Source of the DNA: Desulfatibacillum sp.
GTDB taxonomy: Bacteria; Desulfobacterota; Desulfobacteria; Desulfobacterales; Desulfatibacillaceae
Direction: 5' to 3'
DNA: 64,000 nucleotides
Assembly (NCBI GenBank): GCA_016342355.1
Contig: JAEINP010000010.1
Coordinates: forward strand, 50,200-114,199
Part shown: one piece after another, positions 54,401-62,331 of the stretch
Position numbering within the stretch: position 1 is the stretch's first letter
How the letters are laid out: each line of letters starts with the position of its first letter
Made by a program: the position numbers and the translations under genes
Notes under the pieces: model-generated
Told to the model about the DNA's origin: nothing
The model's database searches: none
What the model saw: only the letters and a program-made list of their open reading frames with translations

Positions 54401-54514
54401 CCTGAGCAGCATGTGAACAAGAGGATTGAGCAAACCCTTGCCTGCAGGGCCTTTGGCGTCCGCACCCTGAGGATAGAGTGTAGCCAATATATTGGGTATC
54501 AGTCTTTTAATCAC
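51482..54514 (-). CDS. Glycyl radical enzyme fused to an N-terminal SCP2-like lipid-binding domain
   Basis: 1010 aa, about 200 longer than ordinary glycyl radical enzymes. Residues about 60-150 resemble the SCP2 sterol-carrier fold (WIDFSVGIS, TDTVLIFEDDQALRKML, LMLKNKLKVEGNLTYAQAFN). The pyruvate formate-lyase-like part begins near 210 (KPRVCCERPRLLTRFF). The thiyl Cys651 and Glu653 lie in GCVEP, the pattern of dehydratase/lyase members such as glycerol dehydratase and choline TMA-lyase. The radical Gly986 is in RISGYNAYF. The GTG start has AAGGAGG 6 bases upstream. The substrate is unknown; the fusion suggests a lipid-like or membrane-bound substrate. No activase gene is adjacent. Confidence 0.9.
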   Translation of the reverse strand: MIKRLIPNILATLYPQGADAKGPAGKGLLNPLVHMLLRVMAAQMRFRPSLRKMLRGKDGWIDFSVGISTEAGSVAQSIRFHEGRIRVRGDIPQSTDTVLIFEDDQALRKMLFAPPAEIMNLMLKNKLKVEGNLTYAQAFNFFVSLLMGKRQVKELEKARQEDLAARKNRFGGAKRADKGFLELAGRKNGMTSAPGIDPGVRFLDEPYFSSMGLEDFPRLNSLLDAHFNDKPRVCCERPRLLTRFFRENGFQDHAEHRAVHHARAFHYLLSQKSPLIAANDLLAGTTTSMAPTGVLIFPDAQGSLLWGELKTVEHRLLNPYRISKETSEILHSEIFPFWARRNFWEWVRTKHRDPLCQKINNRWVAYFVWKTVGVSHTIPDFERLLAKGSLGIIEDAKIRLEDSGLSREERESLDSMIICLEAVNIYAGNLANQARDLAALEDDPQRKQELIHMETLCRRVPAHPAQNLDEAVQSIWTMWIALHNENTNTGFSIGRLDQLLQPYFEKDMESLNTPDERRAYAKRAIELTGCFMLRCADHLPLVPDIGNYLFGGSPSVQAITIGGTKRDGSDGVCDMTYVILKATEMLGLRDPNVNARFCPGVNSHIYLKRLCQVNHITAATPSLHNDAAVFASLKPHGYPMEDIRDWSATGCVEPTLSGKHTGHTGSILMNLVAPLEMALHNGRHPLMRWDVGPKTGLVEEGDFASFEDFFQAYKTQLAFIIMQAVELNHMLAEAHAQYRPAPLLSAMTQGCIDKASDVTAGGALYNTSGTSNIGLADVVDSLLVIKKLVFDEQTVAFPELKAAIDCNFENAPRLLALVQNKAPRFGSGDAEALDMANRVAGVIHDLWAGHTNFRGGGYTTGFWSMSQHVAYGNLSGALPSGRLKGKAFTPGLTPSPMASPNFLDNIRDVAHLNPEYMDNNIAFNVKLVPSGSESPEKTVDSMAAYATTYFEQGGMQMQFNVVDSRTLEDAMVHPENYKRLLVRISGYNAYFVTLNTEMQLELIERAQYGC

Positions 54515-54560
54515 GGAAGGCCTCCTTGTCTCGGGATTATAAACCCGGTTTTCCAGGGAC

Positions 54561-55202
54561 TTATCTCTGGTGGATCGCGAATCCGGTCAACGTATTCAAT
54601 ATGCTTTCTATCAGCACTGCGGGCTGCTCCTCCACTTCATGGAGAGTACGATTGTTGTAGAGAGCCACGTACCCGTGCAAAAGCAGCCAGGCCTGCATGA
54701 GATGCTGCCAGACGTCCTTGTCCTCAAGCCCGCCAATCTCCGCCAAAACCTCCCCGGCCACGGACTCGGCTTCCCCCAACACCTGCAAGGCCGCCATTTT
54801 TTCCGCCAGGGCCAAGGGCTCCATGGGGGTGTTTTTATAGTCAGCATACTTGGGGCCGTGACGGTTGAACATGACTTCATAATAGGCCACTTCCTCCAAA
54901 CCAAAGGTTACATACACCCTGGCCATCCGCCGAAGCTTTTCCACAGGCGGGATATCCAGCCCGGCCACCTGGGCGAACAGGCTGTGGAGCAATTCAAAAC
55001 CCTGCTTCTGAATAGCCAGGTAGATTTCATCCTTGCTCCTATAATAGTTGTAGATATTGGCTGCCGTCATGCCCATGGCCGAGGCCAGCTTGCGCATGCT
55101 CAGGCCTTCGAAGCCTTCCTCGAACATAATTTGTACCGCCTGATCCAGGATTTCATCCTTCACAGCCTCCACCTCCATGGTTTTTCTTTGCGCCTTTGGC
55201 AT
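54561..55202 (-). CDS. TetR-family regulator of the glycyl radical enzyme operon
   Basis: 213-aa repressor; helix-turn-helix region FEEGFEGLSMRKLASAMGMT then AANIYNYYRSKDEIYL. The ATG at 55202 has AGGAG 6 bases upstream; the ATG at 55208 is too close. It is 46 bases upstream of the glycyl radical enzyme on the same strand, and a 25-bp palindrome lies just before its start, so it probably controls itself and the enzyme. Its C-terminal part (AYYEVMFNRHGPKYADYKN) is typical of TetR_C groups that bind hydrophobic ligands. Confidence 0.9.
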   Translation of the reverse strand: MPKAQRKTMEVEAVKDEILDQAVQIMFEEGFEGLSMRKLASAMGMTAANIYNYYRSKDEIYLAIQKQGFELLHSLFAQVAGLDIPPVEKLRRMARVYVTFGLEEVAYYEVMFNRHGPKYADYKNTPMEPLALAEKMAALQVLGEAESVAGEVLAEIGGLEDKDVWQHLMQAWLLLHGYVALYNNRTLHEVEEQPAVLIESILNTLTGFAIHQR

Positions 55203-55220
55203 GGTCATCTCCTATCGCAT

Positions 55221-55245
55221 AAACGCTGTTAAGTTAACACTGTTT
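55221..55245. promoter_or_regulatory. 25-bp palindromic operator before the second TetR gene
   Basis: Symmetric arms AAAC-N2-TGTTAA around a central G and TTAACA-N2-GTTT; all ten arm positions on each side are complementary. It lies 19 bases upstream of the TetR start, the expected place for autorepression. Confidence 0.7.
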
Positions 55246-55308
55246 ATAAAACCCTGTCAAGGGGGGCTTGCATTTTTTTCCCAAGAGAGTTACAGTCCCC
55301 CAAAAACC

Positions 55309-55320
55309 GAACGAACGTTC
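55309..55320. promoter_or_regulatory. Palindrome before the alpha/beta hydrolase gene
   Basis: GAACGAACGTTC has 5-bp arms around AA. It lies about 60 bases before the hydrolase start and could be a regulator site for that promoter. It differs from the 25-bp site, so a different regulator is likely. Confidence 0.4.
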
Positions 55321-55381
55321 TATTTTTCAACGCCCGGCCATTTTTGGGGGCCGGAGTTTCACTGATATAAAGGAAGCGCCC

Positions 55382-56353
55382 ATGAACAACCCATTTCAAC
55401 CCATTCGCCCCTTGAGAGGCTCCCATATCCAGACCATCATGGCCAGCAGCCGGTACCGGGCCATGGGAAAAAATCCCATGGCTGAGGCTGCCCGGGAAAT
55501 GATTTTGCATTGCGAGGACAGAGTGCGGCTCCAGGGTTTTTATTCGCCCCAGCCCGCAAGCACGGGCAAGGGATTGGTGATTCTGCTCCATGGGTGGGAG
55601 GGAAGCGTCAATTCCTCCTATATTTTGAGTTCCGGGAGATATTTGTACAACCTGGGTTATGATGTTTTCCGGCTGAACTTCCGGGATCACGGCGAGTCCC
55701 ATTATCTGAACCGGGGAATTTTCCTTTCCGTATTGCTGGACGAGGTTTTCCAGGGCGTGCATCAGGCCGCCGGGTTGAGCCAGGGCAAGCCGGTTTTTTT
55801 GGCGGGTTTTTCGTTGGGAGGTAATTTCGCCCTGCGCATTGCATCCAGGGAAGCCGCCCACCGTATTCCCAACCTGAGACAGGTGGTGGCGGTGAGCCCG
55901 GTGATCAGCCCCAACCGGGCCTGCGACGCCATTGATGCGGACTTTATGATCAAGTGGTATTTCATGCGCAAGTGGAAGCGGTCCCTATCCATCAAGAACA
56001 GGCTCTTCCCAGGCCTGGGCCTGGATAGGGTGTTGGCGGAAAACAATTTGCGGAACATGACCCAGGCCCTGTTGGAGATTTACGATGGCGGCTACGACAA
56101 TGCCCATGATTATTTCAACGGCTACGCCGTCAATAATGGCTGGCTTAATAAGGTGGTGGTCCCAACCCTCATCATCACGGCCGAGGACGATCCGGTGATT
56201 CCGGTGGTGGACTTTTTCGGCCTGGAAACCAGCCCTGCCTGCGAGATGATCATCCACAAGCATGGCGGACACAACGCCTTTATTGAAACATTCACCCGCA
56301 CATCCTGGGTGGACCAAGAGATGGAGCAGGTTTTCGGAACTTATACCGATTAA
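55382..56353 (+). CDS. YheT-family alpha/beta hydrolase
   Basis: 323 aa, alpha/beta hydrolase of the YheT/EMB8 group. The N-terminal motif RPLRGSHIQTIMAS is typical of the group; the nucleophile Ser is in AGFSLGGNFALRI, the oxyanion region in ILLHGWEGSVNSSY, and acid/His are expected in TAEDDPVIPVVDF and HGGHNAF. The ATG at 55382 has AAGGA 8 bases upstream; the upstream frame extension has no support. Divergent from the TetR/glycyl radical operon. Probably a cytosolic esterase/lipase; a lipid substrate would fit the neighbourhood. Confidence 0.85.
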   Translation: MNNPFQPIRPLRGSHIQTIMASSRYRAMGKNPMAEAAREMILHCEDRVRLQGFYSPQPASTGKGLVILLHGWEGSVNSSYILSSGRYLYNLGYDVFRLNFRDHGESHYLNRGIFLSVLLDEVFQGVHQAAGLSQGKPVFLAGFSLGGNFALRIASREAAHRIPNLRQVVAVSPVISPNRACDAIDADFMIKWYFMRKWKRSLSIKNRLFPGLGLDRVLAENNLRNMTQALLEIYDGGYDNAHDYFNGYAVNNGWLNKVVVPTLIITAEDDPVIPVVDFFGLETSPACEMIIHKHGGHNAFIETFTRTSWVDQEMEQVFGTYTD

Positions 56354-56454
56354 CGCCCTTGAACCCTTGGCAGAAAGCCGGTTCCGTGGTAGTTTTTCCA
56401 AAGTCACACTGTGTTAAGAACAATACTCACGGGGGAACCGGAAAGAGCCATAAA

Positions 56455-57843
56455 ATGAGACGCCTACTCCAAACCTCTTTATTGTGCCTGCTTGTTTTCT
56501 GCTGGACAGGATCAACCCTGTGGGCCGAAAGCGCCCTGCCTCGGGAGGAGCGCCTTCAAAAGGCTGTCGCCGCCGGGGATTACCTGTGTTCCGTACTCCG
56601 GGATAATGGCCGGTTTCTGTTCGAATACAATCCTGTGGAATGCAAGGAGTCAGAGGACTACAACTGGCTCAGCCATAGCGGAGCCGTGCTTTCCCTCTTG
56701 AGGCTCCAACAAGTCACGGGCGATAAAAAATATCTGGCAGCCGCGGAAAAAGCAGCCCAAGCCATTGAGGAAAGAATTATCCCTATTAAAATTGGCGATC
56801 AGGAGTTCATGGTTTTCCTGGCAAATCCTACCGGAGACGGCATCCGGAACGGGGTTGTGGACACCGGGGAATGCGCCCTATCCGCCATGGCTTTAGCCCA
56901 ACTGGACCAAGCCGGACAGGCCGTCGCCCATAAGAACGCGGTCCAGGGGCTTTGCCGGTATCTGCACCATGTGCAGGGCGGAGACGGGTCCCTCAAAAGC
57001 CGATATGTGGTGAAGGACGACGCCGGGCAATTCGCCAACTGGCATTCCCCCGATTACCAGGGAGAGGCCCTTGCGGCCCTGGCCACGGCCCGGGAAATCT
57101 ACCCGAGCGCAGAGAATCTGACCTGCATCAACCGGCTGGTGAACTTCCTGGCTGTGGAATGGGCCCTGAAGGATTTGGAAGGGGGCCAGGAGCCTTTTGA
57201 CTATTGGGGCATGATCGGATTTACCAGGGCATTCTCGTTTTTGGATGACGGGGTTTTGCTCCAAGTCCATGAAGACTACCTTAACGCCCTGAAAACCAAG
57301 ATAATGGATATCCAGGCCAGATTGACACAAGGGCCTCTGTTCGACGAACGCAGGGCTCTGGAAACGCATCTTGCCCGGTTTGATACCAAACTCAACCTGA
57401 TGCAAAAGCAAGGCGCCCTGTCCCGCGATACACTCCTTCCCCTGGTTTTCACCTATTGCAATACCGAATGGAAAGGGCAGATCCTGGACCCGGGAAGGAC
57501 CGAGCACGGGTCTTTCTGGAACGCCCAGGGTAATTCAGCCGATACAGCTCTGCGTTTGGAAGGCCTGGAAGCGGTGCATGACCTGTTTGTCCGCACTCCG
57601 GGCACCCCCTACCAGGGCTGGGTTCGCCGTTGGGAACCCCGCCTGGATTTGGTGAGGAGCTTTGTGGCCCAATGCCAGTATACCCCGAAAGACCAGGAAA
57701 AATTTGCCTGCCCGATTTCCGTCGCAGGAGGCTTCCGCAGGCATATTCACGACGGCAAGGGAAAATCGGTGCGGCTGGACTACTGCTGGCACGGCGTTTT
57801 CGCTCTCCTGGGCCGGGATGCTTCGGGCTCTGCATCCAAATGA
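56455..57843 (+). CDS. Secreted protein of unknown function, probable alpha-toroid fold
   Basis: 462 aa. A clear signal peptide (RRLLQTSLLCLLVFCW, cleavage near LWAES). The mature part has repeated helix-hairpin patterns (YNWLSHSGAVLSLLRLQQVT, GECALSAMALAQL, YQGEALAALATAREIYP) like alpha/alpha-toroid glycosidase-type or prenyltransferase-like folds. I do not recognise a named family or catalytic motif. The ATG at 56455 follows a GGAAAGAG site. Exported to periplasm or surface; perhaps carbohydrate-active. Confidence 0.7.
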   Translation: MRRLLQTSLLCLLVFCWTGSTLWAESALPREERLQKAVAAGDYLCSVLRDNGRFLFEYNPVECKESEDYNWLSHSGAVLSLLRLQQVTGDKKYLAAAEKAAQAIEERIIPIKIGDQEFMVFLANPTGDGIRNGVVDTGECALSAMALAQLDQAGQAVAHKNAVQGLCRYLHHVQGGDGSLKSRYVVKDDAGQFANWHSPDYQGEALAALATAREIYPSAENLTCINRLVNFLAVEWALKDLEGGQEPFDYWGMIGFTRAFSFLDDGVLLQVHEDYLNALKTKIMDIQARLTQGPLFDERRALETHLARFDTKLNLMQKQGALSRDTLLPLVFTYCNTEWKGQILDPGRTEHGSFWNAQGNSADTALRLEGLEAVHDLFVRTPGTPYQGWVRRWEPRLDLVRSFVAQCQYTPKDQEKFACPISVAGGFRRHIHDGKGKSVRLDYCWHGVFALLGRDASGSASK

Positions 57844-57925
57844 GTCCGGGCGTGACGGTTTTTGTTGCCTCTGTTTGGAAAATCGAAAATAGCCGTTCTC
57901 CGGAAATGAGGGAAAGGTAAAGAGG

Positions 57926-58552
57926 ATGATAGAACTTGAAACATTAATACCGTTTTTTGCAGCGTCCTTGCTTCTTGGCATTGCACCTGGTCCTGACAAC
58001 ATATTCGTGCTCACACAATCCGCCTTGCACGGGAAAAAAGCCGGGATCATTGTGATGCTTGGGTTATGCACAGGGCTTGTTGCACACACGACTGCGGTGG
58101 CTCTCGGGGTGGCTGTCATCTTCCACACCTCGGCAGTGGCATTTTCCATGCTCAAGTTCATTGGCGCAGGCTACCTTGTATATCTTGCCTGGCAGGCATT
58201 CAAGGCCTCTGCAGAAATAATCCGCAACGCGCTTCCCGAAAAATTCAGCCTTCGAAAGCTATATCTCCGCGGCATCCTGATGAATATTACAAACCCCAAG
58301 GTTTCTCTGTTTTTCCTGGCCTTCCTGCCCCAGTTTGCCGACCCGTCAAGGGGACCTGTGTCCATACAAATCTTCCTTCTTGGCGGTGTCTTTATCCTGG
58401 CCACCCTATTGGTTTTTGGCGGAATAGCTCTTCTTTCCGGGAGTATCGGGCAGGTTCTGACCCGGTCGGTTCGCTTTAACAAAATATTGAATAAAGTTGC
58501 CGGCACTGTTTTTCTGGGCCTTGCGTTAAAACTGGCCACAACGGAACGCTGA
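57926..58552 (+). CDS. LysE/RhtB-family amino acid exporter
   Basis: 208-aa inner-membrane protein with six expected membrane segments. The LysE-type N-terminus (FFAASLLLGIAPGPDNIFVL) with its conserved Gly-Pro-Asp is clear, as is the middle motif GAGYLVYLAWQAFK. Exports amino acids or homoserine lactones (family knowledge); the substrate here is unknown. Followed by a strong bidirectional terminator. Confidence 0.9.
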   Translation: MIELETLIPFFAASLLLGIAPGPDNIFVLTQSALHGKKAGIIVMLGLCTGLVAHTTAVALGVAVIFHTSAVAFSMLKFIGAGYLVYLAWQAFKASAEIIRNALPEKFSLRKLYLRGILMNITNPKVSLFFLAFLPQFADPSRGPVSIQIFLLGGVFILATLLVFGGIALLSGSIGQVLTRSVRFNKILNKVAGTVFLGLALKLATTER

Positions 58553-58557
58553 GAATC

Positions 58558-58597
58558 AAAAAGCCCCGCGTCCTGTTTGAAGGGCGCGGGGCTTTTT
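58558..58597. terminator. Bidirectional terminator, lysE-like / CoA hydrolase
   Basis: AAAAAGCCCCGCG and CGCGGGGCTTTTT form a 13-bp stem with A- and T-runs at both ends, between two convergent genes. Confidence 0.85.
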
Positions 58598-58622
58598 ACG
58601 TTACCTGTTTAAGCCTCAGGGA

Positions 58623-60800
58623 TCAGACATGTCCTGCCCGGGAAAGAGCGTGGGCCACGACCTTTTGCAAAAGTTTTTCCTTGATGCTTTTGGGCGCATC
58701 CAGGTTCATGCGTTTGAGATAAGGCACGGCCTTGGGAGGCACGGGGCCTTTCATATCCTTGAGCAGTTCCTTGACCGCCGTGAACTTATTGGTGGCCATG
58801 CCGGATTTGAATCTCCGAAGGGAAGCGCCCAGGACAATTTCCTCGTCCGTGAATTCCTTGCCAAAAGGAAAGGCCTTGAGAAAGCCCTTTTGCTTGAAGG
58901 GCGCCAATTTCTTTTCCAGTTGGTCGGGGTAATTATTCCGGAATTCGTAGGGGATTTCATAGTCAGCGGGAATCTTGCCTGCCTTTTTCGCCTGCTCCAG
59001 CAATTCTTCCTGGAACCGGGAATCCGCCACATTGATGAGTTCCTTCATCACGTCCTGGTCCATCTTGCTCCGGAGATCTGCAATGCCGTACTCGGTGACC
59101 ACAATATCTCTCAGGTGGCGGGGGATGGTGGTGTACCCGTAGTTGAATACGATGTTGGAGTGGACATCTGTGGGGGTTTCCTTGGTGCTCCTGATCATCA
59201 TGATCAAGCGGGCGTCGGGCAAGGCGTGGGCCATGGACACGAAATTGTACTGCCCCCCTACCCCGCTGATTACCGTGCCGTTTTCCAGGGCGTCGGAAGC
59301 CACATTGCCCATGAGGGAAATTTTCATGCCCGCATTGACAAAGCGCCCGTCTTTGCGCTGGAGGGAGCGGAGGACCTCGTTTCCGTAAAGCTGATTAACC
59401 ACGGCCACGCCGGTCATCTCGAACTTTTTCCGTTCTTCGTCGCTCATGTCCCTGAGAAAATCGTAAAAATTATTGGGGCCGATAAAAAATGCGCCGGTGA
59501 GGACCACGCCGTTTTTCAACTGGCCGCCCAGGCAGTTTTCCACCACTTTTTCCAGGTTTTCGGGGTCCCTGAAGTCTGCGGAGTATTTGGCGTCGCCATT
59601 AACTATCTGGTAATCCACATATTTCAATTCCGGCTTAAAAACGCCATAATTTTGCAGGGACAGAAAATCCTTTTCCTTCAGGACAGGAACATATTCGTCC
59701 TGGGTCAGGAGGTCCCTGGCTGCTTCGGGCGTGATGATTTCCTCCAGGGTTCCTGCGTTGAGCATCCGCATAATGGGAATATTGTGAAAAACATTCCTTT
59801 TGATGATCCCGCCCTTGTAGAGTTCCACGAACACGTCCACCAGCATTTCGGTAGCGCCGTACAGTCCTTGGGTAAAGGGATTGCGACCCCCGAACTCATC
59901 AATAATGCGGCCGTAGTTTTTGTTGATGCCCAGGTCGTCCAGCAGGGCGTTGTACCCGGCATTGTCATGATGCCGCATGAGCAGGCCGTTTGCGATGGCG
60001 TCTCCCAGAGTTCCGATGCCGATCTGGAGGGTTCCTCCGTCCTTGATCAGGCTGCTCACATGGATACCGATCATATGGTCCTTGGTGAACACCGGTGCTT
60101 TGGGAGCTGAAAACAAGGGAAAGTAGTACTTGGGGCTGTCCAGAATCATGTCAAAGTGATAGGCTTCCTCCACCGCATCCCCGTACATGAAAGGCAGGGA
60201 GTCATTGACGTGGCCCACATAGAGCACTTTTTTGCCCCGGCGCTCCAGCTCGGGCTTGAGCCTGTAAACCTCGTAGGCAAGGTCTGAATTGCAGGAATCG
60301 CTGTAAACGGTCCTGCCGTCTATCTCTCCCTTGGCAACGCACTGGCAGACCACGAGTTCATCAAAATTATTCGTGATATCGCGTATGGCATGGGTATAGT
60401 TGGAACTGATATGGTTCTGCTGGGCCATAAGGGTTTTGTTGTTTGCACCTGCTTTGAAAAAGAATTCCATAATCCTTACATTTTTGGGCAGGGCGTTTTT
60501 ACGCAGGTCCAGCATGTAGTGAAAATCGGGAACCCCTTTCCAAATCCTGTCGCGAAGCGGTTCCACAAGTCTCTGTTCCAGGTCGCTTGACCAGGTGGGT
60601 TTTTCCAGAGCCAGGGCCGTCACGAAGGTGAGTTGGATTTCAGGGTCTTCCTTGGCTCGCCTGTACACTTCATTGGCCAGATGATAGGACTTGCCCAAAG
60701 CAAGGGGCAGGGCCACGTTCACCTTTTTGTTGAAAAACCTTATAATTTCGTCCGCGCATTTCTCCACGCTGTCATAATAAGTTGTTTGATCGTCCGCCAT
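58623..60800 (-). CDS. Large acetyl-CoA hydrolase/transferase family protein
   Basis: 725 aa, much longer than the 436-aa CoA transferase encoded near 29.1 kb. The transferase core shows the likely catalytic Glu318 in GLYGATEMLVD, the CoA loop GTLQIGIGTLGDAIANG and the C-terminal SGVGGQYNFVSMAHAL. The extra length comes from an N-terminal domain (about 1-230) and a C-terminal extension, as in some long homologues of anaerobes. The ATG has GGAGGAGAA upstream. A hydrolase or acyl-CoA:acid transferase role is likely; no pathway gene adjoins it. Confidence 0.87.
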   Translation of the reverse strand: MADDQTTYYDSVEKCADEIIRFFNKKVNVALPLALGKSYHLANEVYRRAKEDPEIQLTFVTALALEKPTWSSDLEQRLVEPLRDRIWKGVPDFHYMLDLRKNALPKNVRIMEFFFKAGANNKTLMAQQNHISSNYTHAIRDITNNFDELVVCQCVAKGEIDGRTVYSDSCNSDLAYEVYRLKPELERRGKKVLYVGHVNDSLPFMYGDAVEEAYHFDMILDSPKYYFPLFSAPKAPVFTKDHMIGIHVSSLIKDGGTLQIGIGTLGDAIANGLLMRHHDNAGYNALLDDLGINKNYGRIIDEFGGRNPFTQGLYGATEMLVDVFVELYKGGIIKRNVFHNIPIMRMLNAGTLEEIITPEAARDLLTQDEYVPVLKEKDFLSLQNYGVFKPELKYVDYQIVNGDAKYSADFRDPENLEKVVENCLGGQLKNGVVLTGAFFIGPNNFYDFLRDMSDEERKKFEMTGVAVVNQLYGNEVLRSLQRKDGRFVNAGMKISLMGNVASDALENGTVISGVGGQYNFVSMAHALPDARLIMMIRSTKETPTDVHSNIVFNYGYTTIPRHLRDIVVTEYGIADLRSKMDQDVMKELINVADSRFQEELLEQAKKAGKIPADYEIPYEFRNNYPDQLEKKLAPFKQKGFLKAFPFGKEFTDEEIVLGASLRRFKSGMATNKFTAVKELLKDMKGPVPPKAVPYLKRMNLDAPKSIKEKLLQKVVAHALSRAGHV

Positions 60801-61137
60801 TTAAAAAGTTCTCCTCCAGGAATTACAATTAGGACGCCCGTTCTCCCCCCAGGGATTTGCAAAAACCAAGCGTCCTCAAGCGTCCCCCGCAACCTTCTTG
60901 GAGACAGTTTTTGGTTAACAATAAGCCTGTTGGCTTTTGGGCATAAAAAAAACTCAGGTTCTCCCCCCCAGAAAAATGGAGCCCCTGAATCTCTTTTCTT
61001 AACCCCACCAACACGGTTTTTTCCGAAATGGCCAGTACCATATTTACTCCGGGTTGCAAACAGAAAATAAAATTGTAAGCAGGCCAAGGGCCGGATTTCT
61101 ATTGGCCTTCCCGTGGCTTTGGGTTAGAATCGGGGCT
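60801..61137. other. Divergent intergenic region, CoA hydrolase / antiporter pair
   Basis: About 340 bases. It should hold promoters for both flanking operons. A short direct repeat (GACGCTTG twice, minus strand, near 60858-60880) is present. No sigma-54 site, tRNA or known riboswitch is seen, and small frames here lack support. Confidence 0.45.
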
Positions 61138-62331
61138 ATGAAAACGATATTCGCCCTGTTGCTCATACTGGTTCTGGTCTTTGCCGGGTATCGCCGGAGT
61201 TTCAGAAGCCTGAAGTTGCCGCTCCTGGCCCGGCGGTTTTATCTGACCGGGATCGAGTACCTTTTTCTGGGTTTTGCCCTGGGGCCGGGATTCCTGAATA
61301 TCCTGGACGCCCAGACCCAACTGGGACTGGCGCCCCTGTGCGCCCTGGTCCTGGGATGGGTGGGACTATTGACAGGATTTCAGTTTGAAATACCCAAGCT
61401 TAGACGGGTTCCCAAAAGCCATCTGATCGCTGCGGTGGTAGCCGGAGGCATCACCGCCTGCCTGTTGATGTTTGGCGCGTGGTGGGTTTTGCCCCAGGTG
61501 CTTTCCCTGCCGCGGGAGGCCTATATTCTGTCCGGCGTGGCCATAGCAGCGGCTGCCTGCAACACAGCCCAGGTAAGCCTGGCTCTCAATCCCCTGGCCA
61601 GAGCCCCTCAAAATCGGCCCCTGGCCAACCTGATCCAGATCATGTCCAGCGCGGACGGGGCTTTGGCCCTGGCTGTCTTTTCCGTGGCTTTCCTGCTGAG
61701 ACCGGACGCGACCCAACACATGCACCCGGGTTGGCTGACCTTGAGTGTGACGGTATGCATCCTGGGCCAGTTGTTTTTATTTTTGTTGTTTTTAAACAGA
61801 CGGCGGAGCCAGGAGGAACTAACCGTGGTGCTCATGGGCGTGGTGATTTTGGGCAGCGGGGTGGCCTCCATGCTGGATTTGTCCCCCCTGATCGTAAATT
61901 TTGTAACCGGGGTGCTTCTGGTGAACATCACCCGGGAAAAGGAACGGCTGTACGGCATGATCGCCGCAGTGGAAAAGCCCGCCTACCTTATCCTCCTGGT
62001 TTTTTTGGGCGCCACCTGGCAGTTGGATTCCTTTTTGTACTATTTCGGGGGACTCATGTATTTTTCGTGGCGCATCCTTGCCAAGACCGCCGGAGGTTTT
62101 GCCGCTGTCCAGGCCATCCCCTCCCTGCGGGGTATGCCTCCTGGCCTTGGCCTGGGACTGCTGGATCACGGAGGCATGTCCATGGCCATTTTGCTGGATT
62201 TTTCCATGAGTTTTTCCCAGACGTATACCGTTCCGGTGGTCAGCGCCATCCTCATTGGCGTGGTGGTGAACGAATTGTTAAGCCCGTCCTTTATCGGGCT
62301 GATTCTGGAAGGGAGACGCCATGGCGCCTAA
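61138..62331 (+). CDS. CPA2-type cation/proton antiporter-like membrane protein
   Basis: 397-aa polytopic membrane protein with about 12 hydrophobic segments. It resembles sodium/proton exchanger (CPA2/NhaP-like) proteins but is divergent in the core, where the paired acidic residues of canonical exchangers are hard to place. The ATG at 61138 is the best start (the upstream extension lacks an RBS). Its stop overlaps the start of the next antiporter gene by 11 bases, so the two are translationally coupled and may act together. Confidence 0.72.
   Translation: MKTIFALLLILVLVFAGYRRSFRSLKLPLLARRFYLTGIEYLFLGFALGPGFLNILDAQTQLGLAPLCALVLGWVGLLTGFQFEIPKLRRVPKSHLIAAVVAGGITACLLMFGAWWVLPQVLSLPREAYILSGVAIAAAACNTAQVSLALNPLARAPQNRPLANLIQIMSSADGALALAVFSVAFLLRPDATQHMHPGWLTLSVTVCILGQLFLFLLFLNRRRSQEELTVVLMGVVILGSGVASMLDLSPLIVNFVTGVLLVNITREKERLYGMIAAVEKPAYLILLVFLGATWQLDSFLYYFGGLMYFSWRILAKTAGGFAAVQAIPSLRGMPPGLGLGLLDHGGMSMAILLDFSMSFSQTYTVPVVSAILIGVVVNELLSPSFIGLILEGRRHGA

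Noticed and set aside
58629..60110. Long plus-strand open frame opposite the large CoA hydrolase
   Set aside because: No recognisable motif; the minus-strand frame has the conserved transferase residues.
60801..61137. Small frames in the region before the antiporter genes
   Set aside because: No RBS, no motif and antisense or out of frame to real genes.
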